From NCBI GenBank assembly GCA_045657665.1, contig JAZOTN010000004.1, positions 1 through 64,000 on the forward strand: a stretch of 64,000 nucleotides of DNA. Reading direction: 5' to 3'. Shown here one piece after another: positions 53,374-61,849 of this stretch; positions within the stretch are counted from its first letter, which is position 1, and every line of letters starts with the position of its first letter. This DNA is from RUG12461 sp045657665. Its GTDB lineage: Bacteria; Bacillota; Clostridia; Lachnospirales; Lachnospiraceae. The notes under the pieces were generated by a model. That model saw only the letters and a list, made by a program, of their open reading frames with translations, was not told the origin of the DNA and did no database searches. Position numbers and translations under genes: made by a program.

Positions 53374-56300
53374 ATGAAAAAAATAATGCTTGCGGCGCTT
53401 TTGATATGCGCCGCTTTGTTACTTCCGAAAACCGAAGTGTACGGATCCTCCCGTATACAGGATTTTCTGGCCGAATATGAAGCGATCATTTACGATTCAT
53501 ATGACGGCCTGGTTTCGGCGCAGATCAACGCGGTTGCACAGACGCCGGAGGGGTATCTCTGGGCAGGGACGTATTCCGGCCTTTACCGGTACGACGGAGT
53601 GCGTTTTGCAAAGGCTTCTCTGGATGATAGGATCTGCAACGTAATGGTGCTTTTTGTGGATTCACGTGGGCGCCTCTGGATCGGGACGAATGATACGGGA
53701 CTGTTCTGTTATACACCGGAAACGGATGAGGTCAGCGTTTATACTCCGGAGAACGGTCTTTCCTCCATGTCGATACGTTCTCTTACGGAGGATAGCCAGG
53801 GGAATATTTATGTCGGAAACGTCGGAGAACTTTCGAAAATAGATTCGCAGGGGAATGTCCATGTCTTTGAGGATCAGGTATTAAGCGGCGTTCGTTCGCT
53901 CTGCAGTGCGAATGATCTGGTTGCCGGCGTGTCAAACGCAGGTGATCTTTTCTTTCTGGATGAAGAGGGAAACCTTTCCTCGGCACAATATACGGAAACC
54001 GGTCTTTATTATACGACGGTTGGTTATGCCGGGAATGGTCATTTTTACGTGGGAACCTCCGGAGAACGTGTGGAAAAGGTGTCATACGAAGACGGACAGA
54101 TCAAAAAGGGTGGTGTTCACACGATCGAGGGGATTACCTATTTCAATAAACTGATGCTGGATGAGGAGACGGAGGACTGCTTCTTCTGTGCGGAGAACGG
54201 ATACGGGTTTTTCAGTGAGACCGGTCACCAGCTGATATTGAATGAGGATAATTTCGACAGTTCCATTTCAGATGTGATCAAGGATGCGCAGGGCAACTTC
54301 TGGTTTGTTTCCAATAAACAGGGGATTCTGGAATACTCGAAGAACAGTTTTGAGAACGTCTTTGAACGGGCGTCGCTTTCTCCTGCCGTCGTAAACAGCC
54401 TGATGGTCATGAACGGAGATATCTATGTCGGAGCGGATAACGGTCTTTTTATCATCGACGGCACCACTTTTGAGAATGAAGATTATGATTATCTGAAGTA
54501 TTTTGAAGGAGTCCGGATCCGTCATATCATGGAAGACAGCCGTCACAGTGTCTGGTTCAGTACTTACGGAAAAGACGGTCTGATCCGGGTGGATGCAGAT
54601 GGAAAGGAAAAGATCTTCAATGAGAGTAAATCCGGAACTCTGGGAGGGCGTTTCCGTTATGTGCTCGAATGCAGTGACGGAACAATTCTTGCGGCCAGCA
54701 ACATGGGGATCACTGCGATCAGCGGCGACAAAGTGATCTACACGATCGGAGAAAACGACGGAATGGATGCGCCTCAGATCCTTGCCATGGTTGAGAGGGA
54801 AGACGGGACGGTCATGGCCGGTTCCGACGGGGATGGCATCTATCTTTTGAAAAACGGTGCGGTTGTCGGACATATCGGGGAGGAAGAAGGGCTTGAAACG
54901 CTTGTCGTGCTTCGTATTGTTCCGGCAGCTGACGGGTACATTTATGTGACGAGCAATGCACTCTATTATGATGACGGAACAGAGATACGAAGACTTTCCG
55001 CATTTCCGTACACCAACAATTATGATGTTTACATTACGGATAACGATGAGGCGTGGATCAGCTCCAGTGCCGGCATTTTTATTGTGAATCTTCAGGATCT
55101 CATTGCGGACGGAGATTATCATTATGAACTCCTCGATTATTCCCGCGGATTTACGACCTCTCTTACGGCAAATGCCTGGAATACGCTGCTCAATGATGAT
55201 GGAGATCTTCTTCTCTGCTGTACTGATGGTGTGCGGCTGATCTCCACGAAGCGGGTAAACACGGTTTCGAACAACTATAATATTCTGTTGAATACCGTGA
55301 AATATGATGACCAGCAGGCCGAAAAGGATGCGGAGGGTGTTTTCCGGATCTCTTCGGCGGCCAACCGTATTGAGATCCAGGCGGCGGTCCTGAACTTTGA
55401 TCTTTCGAATCCACTGGTTCATCTGTATCTGGAGGGAGCTTCCGATGATGGGACGACAGTCTATCAGGATGAGCTGTCGCCGCTGATTTATACGAATCTG
55501 CCGTACGGGTCCTATACGCTGCATGTGCAGATTTTAAATCCTACGGACTATGAGGTTCTCCGCGATGAAACCTTTCCGCTGTACAAGGAAGCGAAAATCA
55601 CGGAGCTGATCGGCGTGCGGATCCTTCTTATTGCGCTGCTTGCGGCGGGAGTCGGTTTTATAGTATGGTGGATCCTCCGTTCAACCATCATCCGGCGGCA
55701 GTACGTGGAGATCCGGGAAGCCAAGGAAGAGGCAGACAGGGCCAACAGTGCAAAATCCCGCTTCCTTGCCAATATGTCCCATGAGATCCGTACGCCGATC
55801 AATACGATCATGGGTATGGACGAAATGATCCTCCGTGAGGATAAAAATGAACCGAAACAGCGGTATGCGGCAAAAGTCGGTGAATATGCCGTTTCGATCA
55901 AGCACGCGTCGGAATCCCTGCTCTCCATCGTGAATGACATCCTCGATCTTTCCAAAATTGAGTCGGGAAAGATGAACCTTGTGGAAAAGGAGTATGATAC
56001 GACGGATTTACTGCGTGCCATTGCAACGATGATCCGGGTAAGGAGCAACGAAAAGGATCTCGGTTTTGTGATGGAGATCGATCCAAAGCTCCCGTCCTCT
56101 CTTTACGGGGATGACGGAAAGATCAAGCAGGTTCTTTTGAACCTTCTTACCAATGCCGTGAAATATACGGAAAAAGGACATTTTACCCTGAAGGTTGAAA
56201 TGAAACAGCTGGAAGGAGATACGGCAACCATTCATTACAGCGTCAGCGATACCGGCATCGGGATCCGGAAAGAGGATATGGATAAGCTGTTCAGCGCCTT

Positions 56301-57561
56301 TGAAAGGCTGGATGAAAAGCGCAACAGCGGAATACAGGGAACCGGTCTCGGACTTGACATTTCCCGCCAGTTTGTCGAGCTGATGGGAGATGAACTGAAA
56401 TGTGAGAGTGTCTACGGCGAGGGATCGACCTTCTATTTCACCCTGAAGCAGAAGATCGTGAAAGCGGAGCCGATCGGTGAGTTCTCCGAGAAGAGTCTTC
56501 CGGACGACGCCGAAACAGGCGTTTACGTACCGCTGTTTGTGGCACCGGATGCCCGCATTATGGTCGTGGATGATAACGAAATGAATCTTCAGGTGATCGG
56601 CGGACTTCTTCGTCCAACAAAAGTGCAGCTTATTACGGCGATGAGCGGCAAAGAATGTCTGAAAATACTGTCCGAAGAGAAAGTGGACATGGTATTCCTC
56701 GATCACATGATGCCGGAAATGGACGGAATTGAAACCGTGCACCATATCCGGGAAACAGATACGGACCTTCCGGTGATCGCGCTGACCGCAAACTCAGCGG
56801 AAAGCGGAGAAAGCTACTATGTGGGAGAAGGTTTTCAGGGATATCTCGGAAAACCGGTCGATGCGAGAAAGCTGGAGGAAACCATAAAGACCTATCTTCC
56901 GGAGAAACTTCTTCTTGATCCTGAGACAGTGACGGAGGAAGGACCCGGTGAGGAAGAAAAAGAAGAGACCGGTTCCGTCCCGGAATGGCTTTATGAAACC
57001 GAAGGGATTGATCCCACTGAGGGTGCGAAAAACTGCGGTTCTCCGGAAAGCTTCATGATGGCACTGAACACGTTTTATGAGACGCTGCCGGAAAAGGCGG
57101 ATGAGATAGAAAACGCGTATGTAGCGGAGGATTTTCCTCTTTATACGATAAAAGTACATGCGCTGAAGAGTTCCGCAAGACTGATCGGAGCGGCAGAACT
57201 GTCTGCTCTTGCAAGAGACCTTGAGGATGCGGGAAAGAATGATAACCTGGAGTTTATACGCAGTGAAACAGGAAGGCTGCTCCTTCTCTACAGGGATTAT
57301 CTGGACCGGCTTTCCCCGCTTTCGGATGATGATGTATCTTCCAAAGAGGAGATTGATCCTGCGGAGCTTGAGGACGCTTATGCGGCGCTTTCGGAACTTG
57401 CTGAAGTGATGGATTATGATTCGGCGGAAATGGTGCTTTCTTCCGTGCATGCGTATCGTCTGCCCGATGAGGATGAAAAGAGGATGAAAGAACTCCGGCT
57501 CCGGCTGAAAGAGCTTGATTGGGACGGAATGCGTGAAATCTTGGGGAAAAGAGGGGTATAA
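53374..57561 (+). CDS. Hybrid histidine kinase with beta-propeller sensor
   Basis: The 1,395-residue membrane kinase has a signal peptide (MKKIMLAALLICAALLLPKTEVYG). Two-component-regulator propeller repeats follow (for example GYLWAGTYSGLYRYDG, GRLWIGTNDTGLFCY), then a Y_Y_Y-type domain, a membrane helix near residues 750-775, a HisKA domain with phospho-His 803 (SHEIRTPIN), and an ATPase domain with NLLTNAVKYTEKG, DTGIGI and GTGLGL. A receiver with Asp 1110 (LDHMMPEMDG) and an HPt domain with His 1262 (KVHALKSSARLIG) come next, then about 100 residues of helical tail. It resembles the hybrid two-component systems better known from Bacteroides. The ligand is probably extracellular. The response regulator at 57568 is its likely output. 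Confidence 0.93.
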   Translation: MKKIMLAALLICAALLLPKTEVYGSSRIQDFLAEYEAIIYDSYDGLVSAQINAVAQTPEGYLWAGTYSGLYRYDGVRFAKASLDDRICNVMVLFVDSRGRLWIGTNDTGLFCYTPETDEVSVYTPENGLSSMSIRSLTEDSQGNIYVGNVGELSKIDSQGNVHVFEDQVLSGVRSLCSANDLVAGVSNAGDLFFLDEEGNLSSAQYTETGLYYTTVGYAGNGHFYVGTSGERVEKVSYEDGQIKKGGVHTIEGITYFNKLMLDEETEDCFFCAENGYGFFSETGHQLILNEDNFDSSISDVIKDAQGNFWFVSNKQGILEYSKNSFENVFERASLSPAVVNSLMVMNGDIYVGADNGLFIIDGTTFENEDYDYLKYFEGVRIRHIMEDSRHSVWFSTYGKDGLIRVDADGKEKIFNESKSGTLGGRFRYVLECSDGTILAASNMGITAISGDKVIYTIGENDGMDAPQILAMVEREDGTVMAGSDGDGIYLLKNGAVVGHIGEEEGLETLVVLRIVPAADGYIYVTSNALYYDDGTEIRRLSAFPYTNNYDVYITDNDEAWISSSAGIFIVNLQDLIADGDYHYELLDYSRGFTTSLTANAWNTLLNDDGDLLLCCTDGVRLISTKRVNTVSNNYNILLNTVKYDDQQAEKDAEGVFRISSAANRIEIQAAVLNFDLSNPLVHLYLEGASDDGTTVYQDELSPLIYTNLPYGSYTLHVQILNPTDYEVLRDETFPLYKEAKITELIGVRILLIALLAAGVGFIVWWILRSTIIRRQYVEIREAKEEADRANSAKSRFLANMSHEIRTPINTIMGMDEMILREDKNEPKQRYAAKVGEYAVSIKHASESLLSIVNDILDLSKIESGKMNLVEKEYDTTDLLRAIATMIRVRSNEKDLGFVMEIDPKLPSSLYGDDGKIKQVLLNLLTNAVKYTEKGHFTLKVEMKQLEGDTATIHYSVSDTGIGIRKEDMDKLFSAFERLDEKRNSGIQGTGLGLDISRQFVELMGDELKCESVYGEGSTFYFTLKQKIVKAEPIGEFSEKSLPDDAETGVYVPLFVAPDARIMVVDDNEMNLQVIGGLLRPTKVQLITAMSGKECLKILSEEKVDMVFLDHMMPEMDGIETVHHIRETDTDLPVIALTANSAESGESYYVGEGFQGYLGKPVDARKLEETIKTYLPEKLLLDPETVTEEGPGEEEKEETGSVPEWLYETEGIDPTEGAKNCGSPESFMMALNTFYETLPEKADEIENAYVAEDFPLYTIKVHALKSSARLIGAAELSALARDLEDAGKNDNLEFIRSETGRLLLLYRDYLDRLSPLSDDDVSSKEEIDPAELEDAYAALSELAEVMDYDSAEMVLSSVHAYRLPDEDEKRMKELRLRLKELDWDGMREILGKRGV

Positions 57562-57567
57562 CGTAAC

Positions 57568-58332
57568 ATGGAGAAAACGGAAAAGCTGAAACTGATGTTG
57601 CTCGGAGCAAAGGAGTCTTTTCTGATCCGGGCTCTTGAAAAAAAGCTGTCGGAAGCAGACGTGCAGTCATTTTTTTGCAGTACGACCATAGACAGTATCA
57701 GCAAAAAAATAGAGGATGCTTCGCTGCTTGCGCTGTATCTGGAAACCGGCGAAAGCGTCAAGCCGGATATCCTTCATTATCTGAATGAACAGCTGATGGA
57801 CTCCGGAAAGAAGATCATACTGATCGGGGAGAGAAATGATACGGATGCGATCGTTGATCAGATGCGCGGCGAAACGATCCTGAAAACCTTTCCGAGGCCA
57901 CTCAATACGGAAGGCTTTGTGGAACTTGCGATAGAGGAGCTCAGCGAGGAAAGCATTGAAAAACGAAAAAAAAGCATTCTGATCGTAGACGATGATGCCA
58001 CTTATATCGGTGTGATCCGCGAATGGCTGAGGGGAACCTACCGCGTCTCCATGGCCAGCTCCGGGCTTCAGGCGATCCAGTGGCTGGCGACCAATCATGT
58101 GGATCTTGTGCTGCTCGACCATGAAATGCCAGTGACCAGCGGCCCCAAGGTGCTGGAAATGATGAAGAGCGAACCGGCAACAAAATCCATTCCCGTGATC
58201 TTTCTGACGGGAAAAAGTGACCGTGCCAGCGTCATGGAAGCCGTGGAGCAAAAGCCGGAGGGATATCTCCTGAAAACCATTGACCGCGAGGCTCTTCTTG
58301 CGGAACTTGATAAATTCTTTAAAAAATCATAA
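57568..58332 (+). CDS. Response regulator with pseudo-receiver and receiver domains
   Basis: The 254-residue protein contains two receiver-like folds and no DNA-binding output. The first (residues 1-125) lacks the acidic pocket and phospho-Asp and looks degenerate. The second (about 130-254) is intact: ILIVDDDATY, phospho-Asp in VLLDHEMPVTSGP, Thr in VIFLTGKSD and Lys in GYLLKTID. Lacking an effector domain, it probably signals by protein-protein contact. It begins 6 bases after the kinase stop and is its likely phosphorylation partner. Confidence 0.85.
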   Translation: MEKTEKLKLMLLGAKESFLIRALEKKLSEADVQSFFCSTTIDSISKKIEDASLLALYLETGESVKPDILHYLNEQLMDSGKKIILIGERNDTDAIVDQMRGETILKTFPRPLNTEGFVELAIEELSEESIEKRKKSILIVDDDATYIGVIREWLRGTYRVSMASSGLQAIQWLATNHVDLVLLDHEMPVTSGPKVLEMMKSEPATKSIPVIFLTGKSDRASVMEAVEQKPEGYLLKTIDREALLAELDKFFKKS

Positions 58333-58390
58333 GGGGAATTTTCAAAAGACCCCGTTTTTCTTAATCATCCCTGTGAATAATATAGTGTGA

Positions 58391-58425
58391 GCAGGAAAGC
58401 CATATACCCGGGAAGGCTTTCCTGC
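58391..58425. repeat. 11-bp inverted repeat upstream of sigI promoter
   Basis: GCAGGAAAGCC (58391-58401) and GGCTTTCCTGC (58415-58425) are perfect complements with a 13-base loop, 35 bases upstream of the -35 hexamer of sigI. No U-tract follows on the plus strand, so it is not a typical terminator for the response regulator gene; it may be an operator or a weak transcription end. Confidence 0.5.
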
Positions 58426-58460
58426 CGCGAAAAAAGGATAAACGAAAAGACCACGGAACC

Positions 58461-58489
58461 ATGACAGCTCACGAAATCCGTGGTATAAT
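58461..58489 (+). promoter_or_regulatory. Strong sigma-A-type promoter of sigI-rsgI
   Basis: ATGACA (58461-58466), 17 bases, then a perfect TATAAT (58484-58489) with an upstream TG one base away (extended -10). The leader to the sigI ATG is about 25 bases. Confidence 0.75.
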
Positions 58490-58521
58490 GGGAAAGATAC
58501 TTTACCCGATGGAGAATCACG

Positions 58522-59232
58522 ATGGTCGAGTTGGAAGACGACGTTCTTCGGGCGAAAGAGGATCCGGATTTTCGGAATTCTTTCCTTGAGAAAAACAAAA
58601 AGTTTATCCTTACAACCGCATATCGTACGCTAAACCGTTATGTGACTGACAGCGATGACGAATGGTCTGTGGCGCTGCTTGCGTTCAACGAAGCTATCGA
58701 TGAATTTGAGGAGGGCCGCGGCAGCTTTGAAAGCTTCGCAAAGCTCGTGATCAAACGAAGGCTCCTGAATCATTCCAGATCCGAATCGAAATACCGGAAT
58801 GAGTACAGCACAGAGCCAACCGTCCTTGCGGGTGAGATGAGCGGAGAGGAGGATCCGTCTTCTTTCCAGCTTGAAGTGAGAAGCCGCATTTCGGTTCTTT
58901 CCACCGATGATCGAAGAGAGAAGCTGGTGGAGGAGATTGGAACGCTGAAAAAGGAGATCAACAGCTACGGAGTCGATTTTTTCGGACTGGAAGCTGTTTC
59001 CCCCAAAGCGGAGAAGACCAGAAAGATGTGTCTCGCCCTGGTTGCAGAGCTGAAAGCGGACGATGCGTTAATGAAACGGCTCCGTGAAACAAAGGGTCTC
59101 CCGATTACGGAACTTTGCAATCGGACCGGCATATCAAAAAAGGTGTTGGAAAGACACCGCAAATACATTATTACAGCAGCAGAGATTGTCTGCGGCGATT
59201 ATCCGTTGCTAAAGGAGTATATACCGCTATGA
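58522..59232 (+). CDS. sigI: RNA polymerase sigma factor SigI
   Basis: The 236-residue protein fits the SigI family: the sigma-2 region has the family pattern SDDEWSVALLAFNEAIDEFEEGRGSFESFAKLVIKRRLLNHSR, and a C-terminal helix-turn-helix region lies near LPITELCNRTGISKKVLERHRKYI. SigI factors are held at the membrane by RsgI and respond to heat or to polysaccharides in cellulolytic Clostridia. The rsgI gene overlaps its stop by 4 bases, confirming the pair. GGAGA lies before the ATG. Confidence 0.92.
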   Translation: MVELEDDVLRAKEDPDFRNSFLEKNKKFILTTAYRTLNRYVTDSDDEWSVALLAFNEAIDEFEEGRGSFESFAKLVIKRRLLNHSRSESKYRNEYSTEPTVLAGEMSGEEDPSSFQLEVRSRISVLSTDDRREKLVEEIGTLKKEINSYGVDFFGLEAVSPKAEKTRKMCLALVAELKADDALMKRLRETKGLPITELCNRTGISKKVLERHRKYIITAAEIVCGDYPLLKEYIPL

Positions 59233-60122
59233 AAGCAGTCGTCCTGGAGGTGAAAGACGGGAAAGCCATCGTGCTTACCGAAGACGGCCTCACCAAGAAA
59301 ATTAAATATGATGGCCGGATCGGGGAAGAGATCGAATTAAAGGCTGAAGTCGTTCCGATGAAGAAAAAACGTGTTGCGAGCGCTATCGCGGCGGCAGTCG
59401 CGGTCTCCGTTATCGCAGGAGGCGTTTATTCCCAGAACGTCCAGCAGCATGCAGACTCCTATGTAGCAATGAACGAAGAAGACCTTTCTTCGGAAGGAAG
59501 TGAAGAAGCCGGTAACAGCGGCATCGACACGGGAAGTTGTCAGGAATCCGAAACCGATTCCAAAAAAGCGACCGATCAGAACGTGACAAAAGAACAAAAA
59601 AACGAGAAAGAAGAAGAGAAGGCAGCGCAGGATACGAAGCCGGCGGATACCCAGACGGGTAAGAAAAAGAACGAGCCGGCAGAAAAGACGAACAACACGT
59701 CTGTGAAGGAAGACAGCGCCGTACTTTACCAGATGCAGCAGCAAAATGCACCAGGTACAAACGTAACGCAGCAGTCTTCTGACCCGACCGTAACTGTTAC
59801 GGGAACGGGATCCGGAAAAAAGAAACAAAACGATGTGACCGTATCGTCCCAGGCGCTTGCGTCGGAAGGCGCGGGTGAGGAAGGACAGGGAACCGCATCG
59901 GTGCCTGCCGGACAGGAAATGACTCCGGAAGAGGCAATGGCTCTGGCAGCGGAAATTGCTGAAAAACAGGTGATCGAAGCTGCACAGGCAGCCGCGGCGG
60001 AAGAGGCCGCAAAACTGGCTGCCGAACAGGCAGCAGCGTCAGCTGCCGGAACACAGGTGGATTCAGGTGCAGTGAATGCTCCGATAGTGCCGGTTGAACC
60101 GGGCGTGCCACAGGAAGAGTAG
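59229..60122 (+). CDS. rsgI: RsgI-like anti-sigma factor
   Basis: The 297-residue protein has the RsgI N-terminal anti-sigma domain (MKAVVLEVKDGKAIVLTEDGL and a following KIKYDGRIGEEIEL strand pair), then a membrane helix (ASAIAAAVAVSVIAGGVYS, residues about 45-65). The extracellular part of about 230 residues is low-complexity: Lys/Glu/Thr-rich, then a Gln/Ala-rich tail (EEAAKLAAEQAAASAAG). Unlike cellulosomal RsgI proteins it has no recognisable carbohydrate-binding module or enzyme domain. It should sequester SigI at the membrane; what it senses is not visible. AAGGAG lies 11 bases before the overlapping ATG. Confidence 0.85.
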   Translation: MKAVVLEVKDGKAIVLTEDGLTKKIKYDGRIGEEIELKAEVVPMKKKRVASAIAAAVAVSVIAGGVYSQNVQQHADSYVAMNEEDLSSEGSEEAGNSGIDTGSCQESETDSKKATDQNVTKEQKNEKEEEKAAQDTKPADTQTGKKKNEPAEKTNNTSVKEDSAVLYQMQQQNAPGTNVTQQSSDPTVTVTGTGSGKKKQNDVTVSSQALASEGAGEEGQGTASVPAGQEMTPEEAMALAAEIAEKQVIEAAQAAAAEEAAKLAAEQAAASAAGTQVDSGAVNAPIVPVEPGVPQEE

Positions 60123-60123
60123 G

Positions 60124-60207
60124 AAAGGGATCTGAAAGAAACCTGCGGGAAAGCAGGACGCAAGAACTTCTCTTAAATGACAACGACTCGCGATGCCGCG
60201 ATATACA
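60124..60207 (+). promoter_or_regulatory. Probable c-di-GMP-I (GEMM-I) riboswitch aptamer
   Basis: The core reads AAACC-TGC-GGGAAA-GCA-GGACGCAA (60139-60163), which matches the conserved GEMM-I pattern: AAACC, a short stem with a GAAA-type loop, then GGACGCAA. A second stem with TCGCG-ATGC-CGCGA (60188-60201) follows, as expected for the P2/P3 arm. A perfect terminator hairpin begins at the aptamer's end. It lies between rsgI and a chemotaxis receptor gene, a typical target class. The paired region after GGACGCAA is less canonical than usual, so confirmation by covariance model is needed. Confidence 0.7.
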
Positions 60208-60235
60208 AGAAACCAGGTCTTTGATCTGGTTTCTT
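60207..60235 (+). terminator. Terminator / expression platform of the riboswitch
   Basis: AAGAAACCAG (60207-60216) and CTGGTTTCTT (60226-60235) are perfect complements, followed by TTAC. The left-arm sequence AAGAAACC also occurs in the aptamer core at 60136-60143, so the right arm could pair with either copy. It also ends sigI-rsgI transcription. Confidence 0.8.
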
Positions 60236-60261
60236 TTACTGATATCCGTTTTAATTAATTC

Positions 60262-60290
60262 TTTTCATATGACATCGTTTTTGATACAAT
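60262..60290 (+). promoter_or_regulatory. Possible promoter of chemotaxis receptor gene
   Basis: TTTTCA (60262-60267), a 17-base spacer and TACAAT (60285-60290) with an extended -10 TG. It lies downstream of the riboswitch terminator, so transcripts from here would escape the switch. Lower confidence than the riboswitch itself. Confidence 0.45.
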
Positions 60291-60323
60291 TTTTATGTGA
60301 AACATGGCAAGGAGGTACGCACT

Positions 60324-61790
60324 ATGGAACAAAAGCATCTTCTGCGCGCGCATAAATTAATCTTTTGGGGACATATCTGTACAACAATTTTCGGGATCCT
60401 GGGACTGCTTTCCCAGCTGATGATGTCGGGGCTTCCTGCATACCGGGCATTTGTGCCGATGGCGATGCTCATCGCTTCGGTGGTGACATCCAGTGTATTT
60501 TACTTTCGAAAAAAGGGAGAACTGATCTATTCCCGTGTGATGATCGTCAGCTTTATGATCGCATATCTTTTTATGCTGATGATGTCTACCAGCAATACGA
60601 CTTATCCTTATATCCTGCCGCTTCTCGTAGGTGTGATGATCACCATGGATCAGAAATTCACGATCCTTTCCACGTTCGGTTTTCTGATCATCAACGGTCT
60701 GAATGTGATCAGGATGTTCCTGACGGCGGAAAATCCGCAGGATGTCATGGAATACGCCATGATCGAGATGATCGTGACAGTCCTGGCAACGATCTGTCTG
60801 ATCCGGGGCATCAAGATGCTGGCACAGTTTTTCCATGATTCGCTTCATGAAGTTGAGGAAACGATGGAACGGAACCAGAAGATTTCCGAGAACATCGTGG
60901 CCGTTGCGTCCGATGTGGATACCAGGATGCAGGTAGCAACGGAGGACCTTAAACGGATCGAGGATGCGACGGAAGGGATGAATAACTCGCTGAAAGGGAT
61001 TTCTGCCGGCGTCAATGATAATACACAGGCGATCGTGGATCAGACAGACCAGACGAATTCGATCGCAGGGATCGTGGAAGCGACCAATACCAAGACACAG
61101 GAGATCATTGAAACAACGAACAGCACGCAGACTATCGTCGATGAGGGAACAGAGGCGATGAAAGATCTTTCCGGTCAGGTTGAGCATGCGCTTGACTCCG
61201 GCGAACAGATGAAGCAGTCGGCAATGAATCTTCAGGAGAGATCCGTGGAGGTACGTAAGATCACGGATATGATCCTTAATATTTCCTCCCAGACCAACCT
61301 GCTGGCACTCAATGCTTCGATCGAGGCGGCAAGGGCCGGAGAAGCCGGGAGAGGCTTTGCGGTTGTTGCGGATGAGATCCGCAATCTGGCGGATCAGACG
61401 AAATCCGCAACGGAACAGATCACATCGATCCTGGATGAGCTTGCCGGTGATGCGGACGATGTGGTTCGGAAAGTGGAAGAAAATGTAGAGATCAGCAACG
61501 CGGAGAGGGATCTCGCGGTAAATGCGACGGAGAAATTCAATTCCATCCGCGACGGAGTTGAGGCGCTCTATAACGGAACGACAGAAATGTCCGGGCTGAT
61601 GGAACAGCTCGTTGAGGCGAATAAACTGATCGTGGATTCCACAAGCACGCTGTCTGCAAGCAGTGAAGAGATCTCAGCTTCCACGCAGGAGGTGTCCGAC
61701 CTTTCGGACAACAATACGGAAATGCTGCATCACTTTGCCGAGATTATGGGAGAGATCGCAGAGGATCTGACGAAACTGAAGAATTCATAA
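60324..61790 (+). CDS. Methyl-accepting chemotaxis protein
   Basis: The 488-residue receptor has a membrane part of about six helices in the first 180 residues with no large extracellular sensor and no clear HAMP domain. The signalling domain contains the conserved hairpin tip NISSQTNLLALNASIEAARAGEAGRGFAVVADEIRNLADQT. It senses a membrane or cytoplasmic signal and controls CheA. The start is the ATG at 60324, with AAGGAGG 8 bases upstream; a GTG nine codons earlier precedes that RBS. A c-di-GMP-I riboswitch candidate lies in the upstream gap, and a CheW gene converges on it downstream. Confidence 0.92.
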   Translation: MEQKHLLRAHKLIFWGHICTTIFGILGLLSQLMMSGLPAYRAFVPMAMLIASVVTSSVFYFRKKGELIYSRVMIVSFMIAYLFMLMMSTSNTTYPYILPLLVGVMITMDQKFTILSTFGFLIINGLNVIRMFLTAENPQDVMEYAMIEMIVTVLATICLIRGIKMLAQFFHDSLHEVEETMERNQKISENIVAVASDVDTRMQVATEDLKRIEDATEGMNNSLKGISAGVNDNTQAIVDQTDQTNSIAGIVEATNTKTQEIIETTNSTQTIVDEGTEAMKDLSGQVEHALDSGEQMKQSAMNLQERSVEVRKITDMILNISSQTNLLALNASIEAARAGEAGRGFAVVADEIRNLADQTKSATEQITSILDELAGDADDVVRKVEENVEISNAERDLAVNATEKFNSIRDGVEALYNGTTEMSGLMEQLVEANKLIVDSTSTLSASSEEISASTQEVSDLSDNNTEMLHHFAEIMGEIAEDLTKLKNS

Positions 61791-61806
61791 GATAGTGCAT
61801 AAGAAC

Positions 61807-61849
61807 AAAAAGAACCGGTGCATCAGTTGCTGATGCACCGGTTCTTTTT
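61807..61849. terminator. Bidirectional terminator between receptor and CheW gene
   Basis: A perfect 20-bp stem (61807-61826 with 61830-61849) with a 3-base loop and A5/T5 ends, symmetric for both converging genes. The right end overlaps the CheW stop codon by two bases. Confidence 0.92.

Noticed and set aside
54268..55524. 418-residue minus-strand open frame
   Set aside because: Antisense shadow of the beta-propeller part of the hybrid kinase, whose repeats are unmistakable on the plus strand.
58333..58400. SigI-type autoregulatory promoter (GACCCC at 58349)
   Set aside because: A GACCCC box is present, but no CGAA/CGAC-type -10 element lies at the right distance; the sigma-A promoter at 58461-58489 is much better.
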